Of a stretch of DNA of 64,000 bases, positions 45,315 through 55,278 are shown one piece after another. The notes under the pieces were generated by a model. That model saw nothing but the letters and a program-made list of their open reading frames with translations. It did no database searches and was not told the DNA's origin. The position numbers were made by a program, and so were the translations under genes. How positions within the stretch are numbered: the first letter of the stretch is position 1; each line of letters opens with the position of its first letter. The DNA comes from Puniceibacterium antarcticum (lineage in GTDB: Bacteria; Pseudomonadota; Alphaproteobacteria; Rhodobacterales; Rhodobacteraceae). The stretch spans positions 186,001 to 250,000 of the forward strand of contig NZ_AWWI01000060.1 in NCBI RefSeq assembly GCF_002760615.1, given 5' to 3'.

Positions 45315-46336
45315 CCGCCCCCTTTGGCGCCGCCATCCTCGGCTGTTCCGGGCCTGTGCTTCTGGCCGAGGAACGCCAGTTCTTTCAATTGGTGAATCCC
45401 TTTGGTTTCATCCTCTTCAACCGCAATCTTGAGACGGCACATCAAATACGCGCCCTCTGCGCCGACCTGCGCGATGCGGTCGGCTGGACCGCTCCGATCT
45501 TCATCGATCAGGAAGGCGGGCGGGTACAGCGCCTGCGCCCTCCCCTCGCAACGGACTGGCCCGCGCCGCTGGACCAAGTTGCCGAATTCGGTGCCAATGC
45601 CGCCCATGCGATGTACCTGCGCTACCGCATCATCGCGGCAGAGCTTCTGGCGCTGGGGATTGATGGCAATTGCGCCCCGGTGCTGGATGTGGCGCGTCCC
45701 GAAACCCATCGTATTCTGCGCAACCGCTGTTATGGCGAAACGCTCGCGCAGGTGGTCACGATGGGCCGTGCCGTCGCGCAGGCGCATCTGGATGGCGGTG
45801 TCTTGCCGGTGGTGAAACACATCCCGGGCCACGGCCTCGCACAGCTAGACAGCCACCTTGACCTGCCGCGCATCACGGCTGATGCCGCAACGCTGCAGGC
45901 CACCGATTTCGCTGCCTTCAAACCCTTTGGCGATCTCCCGCTGGGGATGACCGCGCACCTGGTCTATGACGCCTATGACAGCCGACCCGCCACCATCTCG
46001 CCCCGGATGATGCAGATGATCCGGCAGGATCTGGGCTTTGGCGGGCTGATCATGACCGATGATATATCGATGCAGGCGCTTTCTGGAACGATCCCGGAAC
46101 GCGGGCAGGCGTCGATTGATGCCGGGTGTGATGTCGTGCTGCACTGCAATGGTGTGATGTCCGAAATGGCGCCGCTGATGGCGCAGATCGGCACGCTGTC
46201 AGAACCGTCGCAGATCCGCGCCAGGGCCGCCCTCGCAGCCCGCCGTACGCCGCCACAGGTCGATGTCACCGCCCTCATGGCTGAACTGGCCGCCCTGCCC
46301 AAAGACCCCAGCGCTACAGACCCGACCCATGGCTGA
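45311..46336 (+). CDS. nagZ: Beta-N-acetylhexosaminidase (peptidoglycan recycling)
   Basis: 341 residues of glycoside hydrolase family 3. It cleaves GlcNAc from anhydromuropeptides in the cytosol. Motifs are FIDQEGGRVQRL, VVKHIPGHGLAQLDSHLDLP with the catalytic His/Asp loop, and the nucleophile Asp in GLIMTDDISM. The start overlaps the SPOR gene and the stop overlaps scpA, so it is translationally coupled on both sides. Confidence 0.94.
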   Translation: MTAPFGAAILGCSGPVLLAEERQFFQLVNPFGFILFNRNLETAHQIRALCADLRDAVGWTAPIFIDQEGGRVQRLRPPLATDWPAPLDQVAEFGANAAHAMYLRYRIIAAELLALGIDGNCAPVLDVARPETHRILRNRCYGETLAQVVTMGRAVAQAHLDGGVLPVVKHIPGHGLAQLDSHLDLPRITADAATLQATDFAAFKPFGDLPLGMTAHLVYDAYDSRPATISPRMMQMIRQDLGFGGLIMTDDISMQALSGTIPERGQASIDAGCDVVLHCNGVMSEMAPLMAQIGTLSEPSQIRARAALAARRTPPQVDVTALMAELAALPKDPSATDPTHG

Positions 46337-47126
46337 ACCCGACGACTTCACCCCCGATGCTCAAAGCGTCGCGGACCGCCTCGCCGCCGAGGCGCTGATT
46401 GTCGATGTCGAAGGCTTTGAAGGCCCGCTTGACCTCTTGCTGAACCTCAGCCGCACACAAAAGGTCGATCTGCGCAAGGTCTCGGTGTTGCAACTGGCGC
46501 GCCAGTATCTGGCCTTTGTCGAACAGGCCCGCGCGCTGCGCATCGAACTGGCCGCCGATTACCTCGTGATGGCGGCCTGGCTTGCCTTCCTGAAATCCCG
46601 CCTGCTGCTGCCGCCGGACCCGACCGAGGATGGCCCTTCGGGTGAAGACCTCGCAGCGCATCTGGCATATCAGCTTGAACGCCTGCAGGCCATGCGTGAC
46701 GTGGCCGCCCGCCTGATGGCGCGTGACCAGCTGGGGCGCGACTTCTTTGCCCGGGGCGAAAGCCAGCAGGTCGAACGCATCCGCGCGGTCAAATACACCG
46801 CGACGCTGCTCGACCTCATGCAGGGTTATGCCCGCATCCGCACCCGCGACGATTTCCGCCCCTTTGTGATGGACCGCGATTCGGTCTACACGATGGAAGA
46901 GGCGCTGGCCCGCATGCGCTGCATGATCGGCTTTGCCGGGACCTGGACCGATATCGCGACCTATCTGCCCGATGGCTGGCACGATGATCCGGTCAAATGG
47001 CGCTCGGCCACCGCTGCCACCTTTGCCGCCTCGCTTGAGCTGGTGAAAGAGGGCAAGGCCGAACTGCGCCAGTCCGAACTTTTTGCGCAGCTTCAGTTGC
47101 GCCGTCGCGAACGCCGCAGTGACTGA
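46329..47126 (+). CDS. scpA: Segregation and condensation protein A
   Basis: 265 residues, the kleisin subunit of the SMC-ScpAB complex. The N-terminal signature EGFEGPLDLLLNLSRTQKVD and the AADYLVMAAWLAFLKSRLLL helix are typical. A C-terminal winged helix (FAASLELVKEGKAELRQSELF) binds the SMC head. The ATG at 46329 overlaps the end of nagZ by 8 bp; a longer in-frame start would lie deep in nagZ. Confidence 0.95.
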   Translation: MAEPDDFTPDAQSVADRLAAEALIVDVEGFEGPLDLLLNLSRTQKVDLRKVSVLQLARQYLAFVEQARALRIELAADYLVMAAWLAFLKSRLLLPPDPTEDGPSGEDLAAHLAYQLERLQAMRDVAARLMARDQLGRDFFARGESQQVERIRAVKYTATLLDLMQGYARIRTRDDFRPFVMDRDSVYTMEEALARMRCMIGFAGTWTDIATYLPDGWHDDPVKWRSATAATFAASLELVKEGKAELRQSELFAQLQLRRRERRSD

Positions 47127-47159
47127 TCCGGACGGCTTTCGCCTGTGCCAGATGCCAGC

Positions 47160-47192
47160 CATACGATTTCCATACGCTTTCCATACGGGTTC
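47160..47192 (+). repeat. Three 11-bp tandem repeats before scpB
   Basis: catacgatttc, catacgctttc and catacgggttc are head to tail at 47160, 47171 and 47182, in the 74-bp gap between scpA and scpB. They end 9 bp before the scpB ATG, so they occupy its ribosome-binding region, where no normal Shine-Dalgarno sequence is seen. Confidence 0.75.
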
Positions 47193-47200
47193 CAGCCATC

Positions 47201-47881
47201 ATGTCCGCTGACGATTTCGCCTCTTCCCGGCACCAGCCGGCCAAGTCCAGCCTGTTCGACGCACCGCTCATGGGCGAACAGCAGCGCATGGTCGAAGCGA
47301 TCCTGTTCGCCAGTCCCGACCCGATCACGGTCAAGGACCTGAACGACCGCTTGCCCCATGGCAGCGATGCCGCCGAGGCCTTGATGCACCTGCGCCGCCA
47401 CTACGAAGGGCGGGGTGTGCGGGTGGTCCGCGTGGGGGATGCCTGGGCCATGCGCACCGCGCCGGATCTGTCTTTTCTCATGCAAAAAGAAACGGTTGAG
47501 ACGCGCAAACTGTCCCGCGCCGCGATCGAGACTCTGGCGATCATCGCCTATCACGCCCCCGTCACCCGCGCCGAGATCGAAGAGATTCGTGGCGTGTCCG
47601 TGTCGCGCGGTACCGTCGATCAGCTGCTGGAAATGGAATGGATCCGCTTTGGTCGCCGCAAGATGACCCCGGGCCGTCCGGTGACCTTTGTGGTCACGCA
47701 GGATTTCCTCGACCACTTCGGCCTTGAAACCGCTCGCGACCTGCCGGGCCTCAAGGAATTGCGCGCCGCAGGCCTGCTCGACAACCGCCCACCCCCGGGC
47801 ACCGTCCCGCTAGGCGGCGAAGGTGATGTGGACGCAGACGAGGCCCTCGACGAAGGCCAGAGCGAGCTGTTCGAGGATTGA
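47201..47881 (+). CDS. scpB: Segregation and condensation protein B
   Basis: 226 residues with two winged helices. Segments are EAILFASPDPITVKDL at the N terminus and SRAAIETLAIIAYHAPVTRAEIEEIRGV, then RPVTFVVTQDFLDHFGL. It bridges ScpA in the condensin complex. An acidic tail (DVDADEALDEGQSELFED) extends beyond the core. It follows scpA with the repeat-filled leader described above. Confidence 0.95.
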   Translation: MSADDFASSRHQPAKSSLFDAPLMGEQQRMVEAILFASPDPITVKDLNDRLPHGSDAAEALMHLRRHYEGRGVRVVRVGDAWAMRTAPDLSFLMQKETVETRKLSRAAIETLAIIAYHAPVTRAEIEEIRGVSVSRGTVDQLLEMEWIRFGRRKMTPGRPVTFVVTQDFLDHFGLETARDLPGLKELRAAGLLDNRPPPGTVPLGGEGDVDADEALDEGQSELFED

Positions 47882-47908
47882 TGACGAAGATGGGGCAGGT
47901 GGCGCAGA

Positions 47909-48985
47909 TTACATCCTGAAATGTTTGGACAATTTCAGGCCCTGACCCTGATAGTTCGACGCGATGCCCTGCCCGTACAATTGCTCTGGCACGGCGGCCA
48001 TGCGTTCATAGACCAGCCGCCCGACAATCTGGCCATGCTCCAGCACAAAGGGCGCCTCGTGGCAGCGGACCTCCAGCACGCCGCGCGACCCGGTGCCACC
48101 CGCCTGCGCATGGCCGAATCCGGGATCGAAGAAGCCTGCATAATGCACCCGGAATTCCCCGACCATGGCGAAATAGGGTGCCATTTCAGCGGCAAAGCTC
48201 GGTGGGATGTGCACGGCTTCGCGGCTCACTAGGATATAGAACGCATCCGGATCCAGAATGATCCGGCCCTTGTTCGTATGCAGTTCTTCCCAGAAATCGA
48301 AGGGATCATAGGCGCCAATCAGGTCCAGATCGATGACGCCAGTGTGTGGTTTGGCCCGGTATCCAACCAGCGTGCCACTGGCCGGTTTCAGATCGACGGA
48401 AAAGCCAAGGCCATCGCCGATCACCGCAGGCCCGCCAGTCACCAGAATATCGCTCTCATGCAGCGCCGAAAGCTCGGGATCGCTCAGCACCGACCGGCCT
48501 TTGCGAAACCGGATCTGATTCAGCCGCATGCCCGGACGCACCAGCACCGAAAACGACCGTGGGCAAATCTCGGCATAAAGTGGCCCCTGATAGCCCATTG
48601 GAATCCGGTCAAACTCTGTTCCGCCGTCGGTGATCAGCCGTGTCAGCAGATCCAGCCGCCCGGTCGAGCTTTTGGCGTTGGCGATTGCCTGCACATCGCT
48701 TGGCAGGTTCAGCGTCTCCAGCAGAGGCACGACATAGACGCAGCCCTTTTCCAGAACGGCGCCCGCGCTCAGATCGACCCGGTGCATAACGAATTCTTCA
48801 ATTCTGTCGGCCACGCTCTGTCCGTGACCAGCAAGAAAGGAAGCTCGCACCCGGTAGGCCACATGGCCCAGCCGCAGATCAAGGCTCGCAGGCTGGACCT
48901 GAGCCTGCAGAATGGGCGTATCCGAAGACAGCGCGCCGTCTGCGATCATCGCTTCGATATGCTGGCTGGCTAGAACACCTGTCAT
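47909..48985 (-). CDS. dcd: 2'-Deoxycytidine 5'-triphosphate deaminase, double-domain form
   Basis: 358 residues, nearly twice the usual ~190-residue dCTP deaminase, and it reads as two related dUTPase-like domains. The first has VQPASLDLRLGHVAYRVRA and IANAKSSTGRLDLLTR. The second starts near residue 190 (GLGFSVDLKPASGTLVGYRA), with FDPGFGHAQAGGTGSRGVLE near its end. It makes dUTP for thymidylate synthesis. The start at 48985 is chosen from the ggga g site 6 bp upstream; ATG/GTG starts up to six codons earlier are possible. Confidence 0.85.
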   Translation of the reverse strand: MTGVLASQHIEAMIADGALSSDTPILQAQVQPASLDLRLGHVAYRVRASFLAGHGQSVADRIEEFVMHRVDLSAGAVLEKGCVYVVPLLETLNLPSDVQAIANAKSSTGRLDLLTRLITDGGTEFDRIPMGYQGPLYAEICPRSFSVLVRPGMRLNQIRFRKGRSVLSDPELSALHESDILVTGGPAVIGDGLGFSVDLKPASGTLVGYRAKPHTGVIDLDLIGAYDPFDFWEELHTNKGRIILDPDAFYILVSREAVHIPPSFAAEMAPYFAMVGEFRVHYAGFFDPGFGHAQAGGTGSRGVLEVRCHEAPFVLEHGQIVGRLVYERMAAVPEQLYGQGIASNYQGQGLKLSKHFRM

Positions 48986-49094
48986 AGACATCTCCCGGTG
49001 CACCCGAAGGTGTCTGATAATAACATTGGGGGGAGGGGAAAGTGTTTTTACACAAGCTCTTGGCTTGTGATGCTCATAAAGAGCATGTGGTAGC

Positions 49095-49171
49095 TGGTCG
49101 GGCTAGCAGGACTCGAACCTGCGACCTTCCGTCCCCCAGACGGACGCGCTACCAGGCTGCGCTATAGCCCG
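49095..49171 (-). tRNA. tRNA-Pro (anticodon GGG)
   Basis: Read on the minus strand, a 77-nt cloverleaf with encoded CCA. The acceptor stem pairs cgggcta (5', ending at 49171) with tagcccg. The anticodon stem tccgt/acgga holds the loop ctggggg, giving anticodon GGG. The T-loop sequence ggttcgagtcc is normal. It decodes CCC/CCU proline codons. Confidence 0.96.
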
Positions 49172-49241
49172 ACTGAGGGACGTCATATCGTTTTTATGAC
49201 GGAGGGCAAGCCCGAAATGACAGTTTTCTGCTCCTTGGGGC

Positions 49242-50219
<978 letters not shown>

Positions 50220-50229
50220 GACGGTATCC

Positions 50230-50532
50230 TCAGCGTTTGTTGCCTGCGGCAACACGCTCTTTCATCAGGTGCGAGGGGCGAAAGGTCAGCACGCGGCGCG
50301 GCTGGATCGGGACTTCTTCGCCGGTCTTGGGGTTGCGACCCACGCGGGCAGCCTTGTCCCGGACAGAAAAGGTGCCAAAGGACGAGATCTTGACCTGTTC
50401 GCCTGCGACCAGCGCGTCGGACATATGGCCCAGCACTGACTCGACCAATTCCGCGCTTTCGTTTCGCGACAGACCCACCTCCCGAAACACTGCTTCGCTC
50501 AGATCCATTCGCGTCAGGGTCTTTTCACCCAT
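50230..50532 (-). CDS. ihfA: Integration host factor subunit alpha
   Basis: 100 residues with the HU/IHF fold. Visible are [36 protein letters not shown] and [20 protein letters not shown], the DNA-minor-groove arm with its conserved proline. Start at 50532, confirmed by normal length. It bends DNA for recombination and transcription. It lies between fabH and the MerR gene. Confidence 0.95.
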   Translation of the reverse strand: MGEKTLTRMDLSEAVFREVGLSRNESAELVESVLGHMSDALVAGEQVKISSFGTFSVRDKAARVGRNPKTGEEVPIQPRRVLTFRPSHLMKERVAAGNKR

Positions 50533-50629
50533 ATGTCGTCCCTCCTGGTTTTCGGCAGCATAGGCTCGTGAAATTTTCCGAGTCAACATCAATGGCTAGC
50601 AAGTGCTTATTTACAAAGCCTTAGCGGCA

Positions 50630-51601
50630 TTACCAGCGCAGAGCGACAGCACCCCAGGCCAGACCGCCGCCGATAGCCTCTGTCACGACCAGATCGCCGG
50701 TCTTTATCTGACCGCGCTGCTTGCCCACGGACAGGGCCAGCGGGATAGAGGCGGCAGAGGTATTGCCATGATCCTGCACAGTCACCACGACCCGCTCCAT
50801 CGGCAGACCCAGTTTTTTTGCGGTGCCAGCGATGATGCGGATATTGGCCTGATGTGGCACGACCCAATCGACATCCGCGCCGGTCAAGCCGATCTTTTCC
50901 AATGCAGTTGTGGCGGTCGAGGCGAGCTTTTCAACTGCGTGGCGAAAGACTTCGCGGCCCTCCATACGCAGGAAACCGGTGGTCTGGGTCGACACGCCAC
51001 CATCCACATAAAGGATATCGCGGAAGCGCCCATCGGAATTCAGATCCGCAGACAAAATGCCACGATCCGCCACTGTGCCATCACCCTCGGCGCTTTCAAG
51101 TATCAGCGCACCCGCCCCGTCGCCGAACAGCACACAGGTGCTGCGGTCGTTCCAGTCGATGATCCGGCTGAAGGTTTCCGCACCGATGACAAGAACGCGC
51201 TTGGCCTGACCCGACACGATCAGCGCATTGGCATTGGTCAGGGCGTAGATGAAACCCGCGCAGACGGCCTGCACGTCAAAGGCAAATCCTTTGGTCATAC
51301 CCAGCTCAGCCTGCACCATGGTCGCAGCAGAAGGAAAGGTGAAATCCGCGGTCGAGGTGGCAAGGATAATCGCGTCGATATCCGTACTCTCTAGCCCGGC
51401 ATCGTCCAGCGCAGCGCGTGCCGCGCGGGTCGCCATGTCAGACGTTGTCTGACCGGGGGCGGCGATGTGGCGCCGTTCGATCCCCGAGCGTGATTTGATC
51501 CAATCGTCGGATGTGTCCAGCGTCGCTTCGAATTCCGAATTGGGAACGATCCGGTCCGGCAAATAGTGGCCGACACCTGCGACCACGGCGCGTATTGTCA
51601 T
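50630..51601 (-). CDS. fabH: 3-Oxoacyl-[ACP] synthase III
   Basis: 323 residues. It condenses acetyl-CoA with malonyl-ACP to start fatty acid synthesis. The catalytic triad is C114 ([10 protein letters not shown]), His in [11 protein letters not shown] and Asn in [12 protein letters not shown]. The ATG at 51601 overlaps the plsX stop, so the pair is translationally coupled, as usual for plsX-fabH. Confidence 0.96.
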   Translation of the reverse strand: MTIRAVVAGVGHYLPDRIVPNSEFEATLDTSDDWIKSRSGIERRHIAAPGQTTSDMATRAARAALDDAGLESTDIDAIILATSTADFTFPSAATMVQAELGMTKGFAFDVQAVCAGFIYALTNANALIVSGQAKRVLVIGAETFSRIIDWNDRSTCVLFGDGAGALILESAEGDGTVADRGILSADLNSDGRFRDILYVDGGVSTQTTGFLRMEGREVFRHAVEKLASTATTALEKIGLTGADVDWVVPHQANIRIIAGTAKKLGLPMERVVVTVQDHGNTSAASIPLALSVGKQRGQIKTGDLVVTEAIGGGLAWGAVALRW

Positions 51602-52707
51602 TTAGTCGTTCCGTCCTTTGCCTCGAATGCGCCGCCATCGTGGTCAAGCGTGGCGGTGGATGCAACCCGCGCGGCCAGTTTGTCGGTGAATCCGATCTGC
51701 GCCAGCTTGAACGCCAGCTTGACGGCGGCAGAAACACCCGTGGCATCGGCCGAACCGTGTGATTTCACAACTGTGCCATTCAGGCCCAGAAACACTCCGC
51801 CGTTCACCCGACGCGGATCAATCCGCTTTTTGAGGCGACGCAGGGATGTCAGTGCCAGAAGCGACGCGAGTCGCGACAGAAAAGAATAGGCGAAAGCCTC
51901 TTTCAGAAGATCGCCGATCAGGCTTGCCGTGCCTTCACCGGTCTTGAGTGCGACATTGCCGGTAAAGCCGTCGGTGACGATCACATCTGCCTTGCGGCCC
52001 GGAATATCGCCGCCTTCGACAAAACCTACGAATTCGAACCCAGCACCTTCGGATGCGGCCTGGCTGATCAGCTCATGCGCTTCCTTAAGCTCCGAGCGGC
52101 CCTTGTGTTCCTCGGTGCCGACGTTCAGCAGTCCGACACGCGGCATTCTCAGCGCAAGACCGTTGCGTGCATAGGACGAACCCATCAGCGCATACTGCAG
52201 CAGGTCATGGGCATCTGCGCGAATATCGGCGCCGACGTCCAACATTACGTTGAACCCCTGCGGATTGCGCGAGGGCCAGAGAATCGCGATAGCCGGGCGG
52301 TTCACACCCTTGAGCTTGCGCAGACGGATCATCGACAGCGCCATCAGCGCGCCGGTGTTGCCGCAGCTGACCGCGACAGTCGCTTCGTTGTTGCGCACAC
52401 TGTCCAGTGCCGACCACATCGACGTGTTCTTGCCGTTGCGCATCACTTGGCTGGGTTTGTCGTCCATGCTGACGACACCCGAGGCATCCCGGATTTCACA
52501 GACGTCGGCCAGACCCTTGCGCTTTGCGACGAGCTTTTCCAATTCTTCGGCAGGTCCATGCAGAATGAACCTGATATCAGGGTTCTTTGCAGCTGAATCA
52601 GCAATGCCGGCGACTATCGTCGCCGGCCCACGATCGCCACCCATGGCGTCGATGGAAAGCACGAAGGGACCAGCGCCCGCCTTCTTTTGATCCTGCGATG
52701 AGGTCAT
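51598..52707 (-). CDS. plsX: Phosphate acyltransferase
   Basis: 369 residues. PlsX makes acyl-phosphate from acyl-ACP for phospholipid synthesis. Conserved parts are [19 protein letters not shown] at the N terminus, [15 protein letters not shown], and the [18 protein letters not shown] signature. A non-conserved C-terminal tail ([20 protein letters not shown]) is present. It follows rpmF by 22 bp. Confidence 0.95.
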   Translation of the reverse strand: MTSSQDQKKAGAGPFVLSIDAMGGDRGPATIVAGIADSAAKNPDIRFILHGPAEELEKLVAKRKGLADVCEIRDASGVVSMDDKPSQVMRNGKNTSMWSALDSVRNNEATVAVSCGNTGALMALSMIRLRKLKGVNRPAIAILWPSRNPQGFNVMLDVGADIRADAHDLLQYALMGSSYARNGLALRMPRVGLLNVGTEEHKGRSELKEAHELISQAASEGAGFEFVGFVEGGDIPGRKADVIVTDGFTGNVALKTGEGTASLIGDLLKEAFAYSFLSRLASLLALTSLRRLKKRIDPRRVNGGVFLGLNGTVVKSHGSADATGVSAAVKLAFKLAQIGFTDKLAARVASTATLDHDGGAFEAKDGTTK

Positions 52708-52729
52708 GAGGGAGGGCCTAGCCTGCAGC

Positions 52730-52936
52730 TTATGCCGCTTCTTCGTCCAGTTCGATGTCGTCTACCGACGCAATCACTTCGCGAGTTGCGTAGTGACCGC
52801 AAGAGGGGCAGACGTGATGCGGGCGCTTAAGCTCGCCGCAGTTGTCACATTCGTTGGGGTTCCCCGCCACGAGGGCGTCATGGGCGCGACGATTGTTGCG
52901 ACGCGATTTCGATACTTTATTCTGTTGGACGGCCAT
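52730..52936 (-). CDS. rpmF: 50S ribosomal protein L32
   Basis: 68 residues: [20 protein letters not shown] at the basic N terminus, then the zinc-binding cysteines [19 protein letters not shown] (a four-cysteine C+ form). It leads the rpmF-plsX-fabH unit, linking ribosome and lipid synthesis. Confidence 0.96.
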   Translation of the reverse strand: MAVQQNKVSKSRRNNRRAHDALVAGNPNECDNCGELKRPHHVCPSCGHYATREVIASVDDIELDEEAA

Positions 52937-53240
52937 GTCTCAACCTCAATCTGTTATGAAGCGGGCATGGCGCACATGCCCAATTATCGTAGTGTCCGGC
53001 CTCATAATCGCAAGGGCCTATCGGACACAACCCTGAATCCTGATCAAGGCGCAAAAATAGGAGGAAAAATTCCCGGCGCAAGCGATTTGTTGCGCTCGGC
53101 AGAGCGTGTTTTGAAAACGCTTGCCATCAGGAATAATACTTAAGCGTCAAAAGACATTGAACGACGACGCGGGCAGGGGATGCGCGAATCCGCTGCCGTA
53201 CCCCTGCTACAGGGCTATCCAGCCCAGCCGCACCTGTCCC
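52937..53240. other. 304-bp region between yceD and rpmF
   Basis: No supported gene. An imperfect palindrome agcgtgttttgaaaacgct (53103-53121) lies about 170 bp before rpmF and could belong to its promoter region. A short weak hairpin (ccctg/caggg) lies just after yceD. An unusually good Shine-Dalgarno-like aggagg occurs near 53061 but no start codon follows it. Confidence 0.5.
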
Positions 53241-53810
53241 TCAGTCTTCCTTGTCCATCTTGTCACGCAGGCCTGCCAGCCCGGCAAAAGGCTTGAGGTC
53301 CGCATCCCGGATCGGTTCGGTGCCGTCCTCGGTGAAAACCGCCTCTCCCAGCTCGGCCCCTTCGGCGCGCGGATACATCGGCAAGGCCAGCGCAAGCGAT
53401 TCGATCATCGAGGCCCGTGCAGAGATGACATCGCCCAGCGGTTCTGTGGTGTCATCCTCGGGCATCTCGATCTCAGAGCCTTCATCGGGCTGTCTGATCT
53501 GTTCGGGCGGAACAAATGTCCGGGTGATTTCCTCATCGATTCGCGTGACAACCGGGGCGAGCGTCACGACGCAGGCCTGCACGACTGTGGCCCCCAGCGT
53601 CGCGCTCAGCCGCCAGCCACGTTTGCCCAAAGGGGCGATCTGTCCTTCAAAGATCAGCTTTCGCACGCCTTCGATACCCAGCTCGCGGGCAATGGCATCA
53701 CGTTCGGCGGCATCGGGACGCAGGGAAAACTGAGTGGGGGCGCGTGACTTTAGGTTGGCAACACGGAAGTCACCGGTTCCCTGGGCCGTTTTCGGATCGG
53801 GTTGGGCCAT
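53241..53810 (-). CDS. yceD: DUF177/YceD family protein
   Basis: 189 residues. YceD proteins are needed for normal 23S rRNA accumulation and are commonly encoded beside rpmF, as here. Visible segments are RVANLKSRAPTQFSLRPDAA, QACVVTLAPVVTRIDEEI and a C-terminal acidic DLKPFAGLAGLRDKMDKED. Start at 53810; longer starts would cross the divergent bamE promoter. Confidence 0.9.
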   Translation of the reverse strand: MAQPDPKTAQGTGDFRVANLKSRAPTQFSLRPDAAERDAIARELGIEGVRKLIFEGQIAPLGKRGWRLSATLGATVVQACVVTLAPVVTRIDEEITRTFVPPEQIRQPDEGSEIEMPEDDTTEPLGDVISARASMIESLALALPMYPRAEGAELGEAVFTEDGTEPIRDADLKPFAGLAGLRDKMDKED

Positions 53811-53896
53811 GGTTTTACGGTGTCCTTTACTTGGTGGGCTGACATTCCTTATGTAGCGGGATAGAAGGCGCAAAAGGCCAAGGCAAGAGGAACGGC

Positions 53897-54361
53897 ATGA
53901 CCGGGATTGGATTGAAGCTGAGGCTCGGGCTTCTGACTGTTGCATTCGGTGTGCTGTCAGCCTGCACCGCCCAATATAGCAGCCACGGATACGTTCCGCT
54001 CGAAGAGGACCTCCAGCAGGTCGTTGTCGGCGTGGATACCCGGGCCTCGGTCGAGGATCTGATTGGCGTGCCAACCATTTCGGGCATGGCCAACGAAAGC
54101 GGCTATTACTACATCGAATCCAACGTGCGCAATTTCGCTTACCGCGCCCCCGAAGAGATCAGCCGCGAAGTGCTGGCCATATCGTTTGATTCGGCGGGTG
54201 TGGTCAGCAATATCGAACGTTACGGGTTGGAAGATGGTATGATCGTGCCGATTTCCCGGCGTGTCACCGATTCCAGCGCCGGAGATATCAGTTTCATCCG
54301 CAAGCTCTTTGGCAACATCGGTGGTTTCTCGGCAGAGGATCTTGTAGGCGCCAGCCGCTAA
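53897..54361 (+). CDS. bamE: Outer membrane protein assembly factor BamE-like lipoprotein (SmpA/OmlA)
   Basis: 154 residues. A lipoprotein signal peptide ends in LSAC (about residue 23). The SmpA/OmlA domain follows (VVVGVDTRASVEDLIGVPTI, ESNVRNFAYRAPEEISREV). BamE stabilises the BAM complex that inserts outer-membrane beta-barrels. It is divergent from yceD across 86 bp with an aagagga ribosome site. Confidence 0.9.
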   Translation: MTGIGLKLRLGLLTVAFGVLSACTAQYSSHGYVPLEEDLQQVVVGVDTRASVEDLIGVPTISGMANESGYYYIESNVRNFAYRAPEEISREVLAISFDSAGVVSNIERYGLEDGMIVPISRRVTDSSAGDISFIRKLFGNIGGFSAEDLVGASR

Positions 54362-54447
54362 GCGCCAAGTGCGCTGTCACGTCCGCGTCACGGGAATCGG
54401 TGCATCTGGGCCCGATGACCTTCGGGTGATGTCGGGAGAGGCGGACC

Positions 54448-55179
54448 ATGATCACGCTGCACAAGGGGCGTTACCAGAGCAGGATCGCCGAAACACCAAA
54501 AGATGTCGCAGCCGCGCAGGCGCTGCGGCATCTGGCGTTTCATGGGTTTGCGGGCATTGATTGTGATGTCTTCGACGCCGAATGCGTTCACATGCTCATC
54601 GAAGAGGCGCGCACCGGGCGCTTGGTCTGCTGTTTTCGCTTTCTGCCCTTGCCCTGCGGCACAGAGATCGAGCGCAGCTATTCGGCACAATACTACGAAC
54701 TTTCGGCGCTTGCGGCCTATACCGGCCCGATGGTCGAAATGGGGCGATTCTGCATCCACCCAGAGGTGAAGGATCCCGACGTGCTGCGCATCGCCTGGGG
54801 CGCGATGACGGCCTATGTGGATGACAACGGGGTCGAGCTTCTGTTTGGTTGCGCGTCCTTTGCGGGAACGGATTCCAATGATTATCTTGATGCCTTCGCC
54901 ATGCTGAAGGCGCGTCATCTTGCCCCGAAACGCTGGCTGCCCCGGGTCAAGGCGCCGGATGTGTTCCGCTTTGCCCAAAGGCTGCGGCGCAAGCCGGATT
55001 TGAAAAAGGCCATGCTGCGCATGCCGCCGCTGCTGCGCACCTACCTCATGATGGGCGGCTGGGTCAGCGATCATGCGGTGGTAGACGCGCAAATGAACAC
55101 GCTGCATGTGTTCACCGGGGTCGAGATCAGCGCCATCCCTCCGGCGCGCAGACGACTGCTGCGGGCGGTGGCAGGATAA
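54448..55179 (+). CDS. olsB: Ornithine lipid synthesis: L-ornithine N-alpha-acyltransferase
   Basis: 243 residues of the GNAT-like OlsB family, which transfers 3-hydroxyacyl chains from ACP to ornithine to make lyso-ornithine lipid. Visible are AAAQALRHLAFHGFAGIDCDVFD, VCCFRFLPL, SYSAQYYELSAL and the EMGRFCIHPEVKDPDVLR segment. It has a strong gggagagg ribosome site. The second acyltransferase gene olsA is not adjacent in this window. Confidence 0.9.
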   Translation: MITLHKGRYQSRIAETPKDVAAAQALRHLAFHGFAGIDCDVFDAECVHMLIEEARTGRLVCCFRFLPLPCGTEIERSYSAQYYELSALAAYTGPMVEMGRFCIHPEVKDPDVLRIAWGAMTAYVDDNGVELLFGCASFAGTDSNDYLDAFAMLKARHLAPKRWLPRVKAPDVFRFAQRLRRKPDLKKAMLRMPPLLRTYLMMGGWVSDHAVVDAQMNTLHVFTGVEISAIPPARRRLLRAVAG

Positions 55180-55210
55180 GGGCTCTTTGCGCCGTTTGAG
55201 TCGTCACATT

Positions 55211-55234
55211 TGCGTATTTTTGAAGAGAAGAAGG
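55211..55234 (+). repeat. Roseobacter-type intergenic repeat (GCGTATTTTTGAAGA)
   Basis: tgcgtatttttgaagagaag followed by aagg, in the olsB-uup gap. It matches the minus-strand copy at 38551-38580 apart from a few bases. Confidence 0.6.
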
Positions 55235-55278
55235 GCAAGAGCTTGACCTTTCCCACGCGCGCGCCTAGCCCGCTCGGC

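Noticed and set aside
49095-49171. Integration site at the tRNA-Pro gene
   Set aside because: The tRNA 3' end is intact but there is no nearby integrase and I see no duplicated tRNA fragment in the flanking genes.
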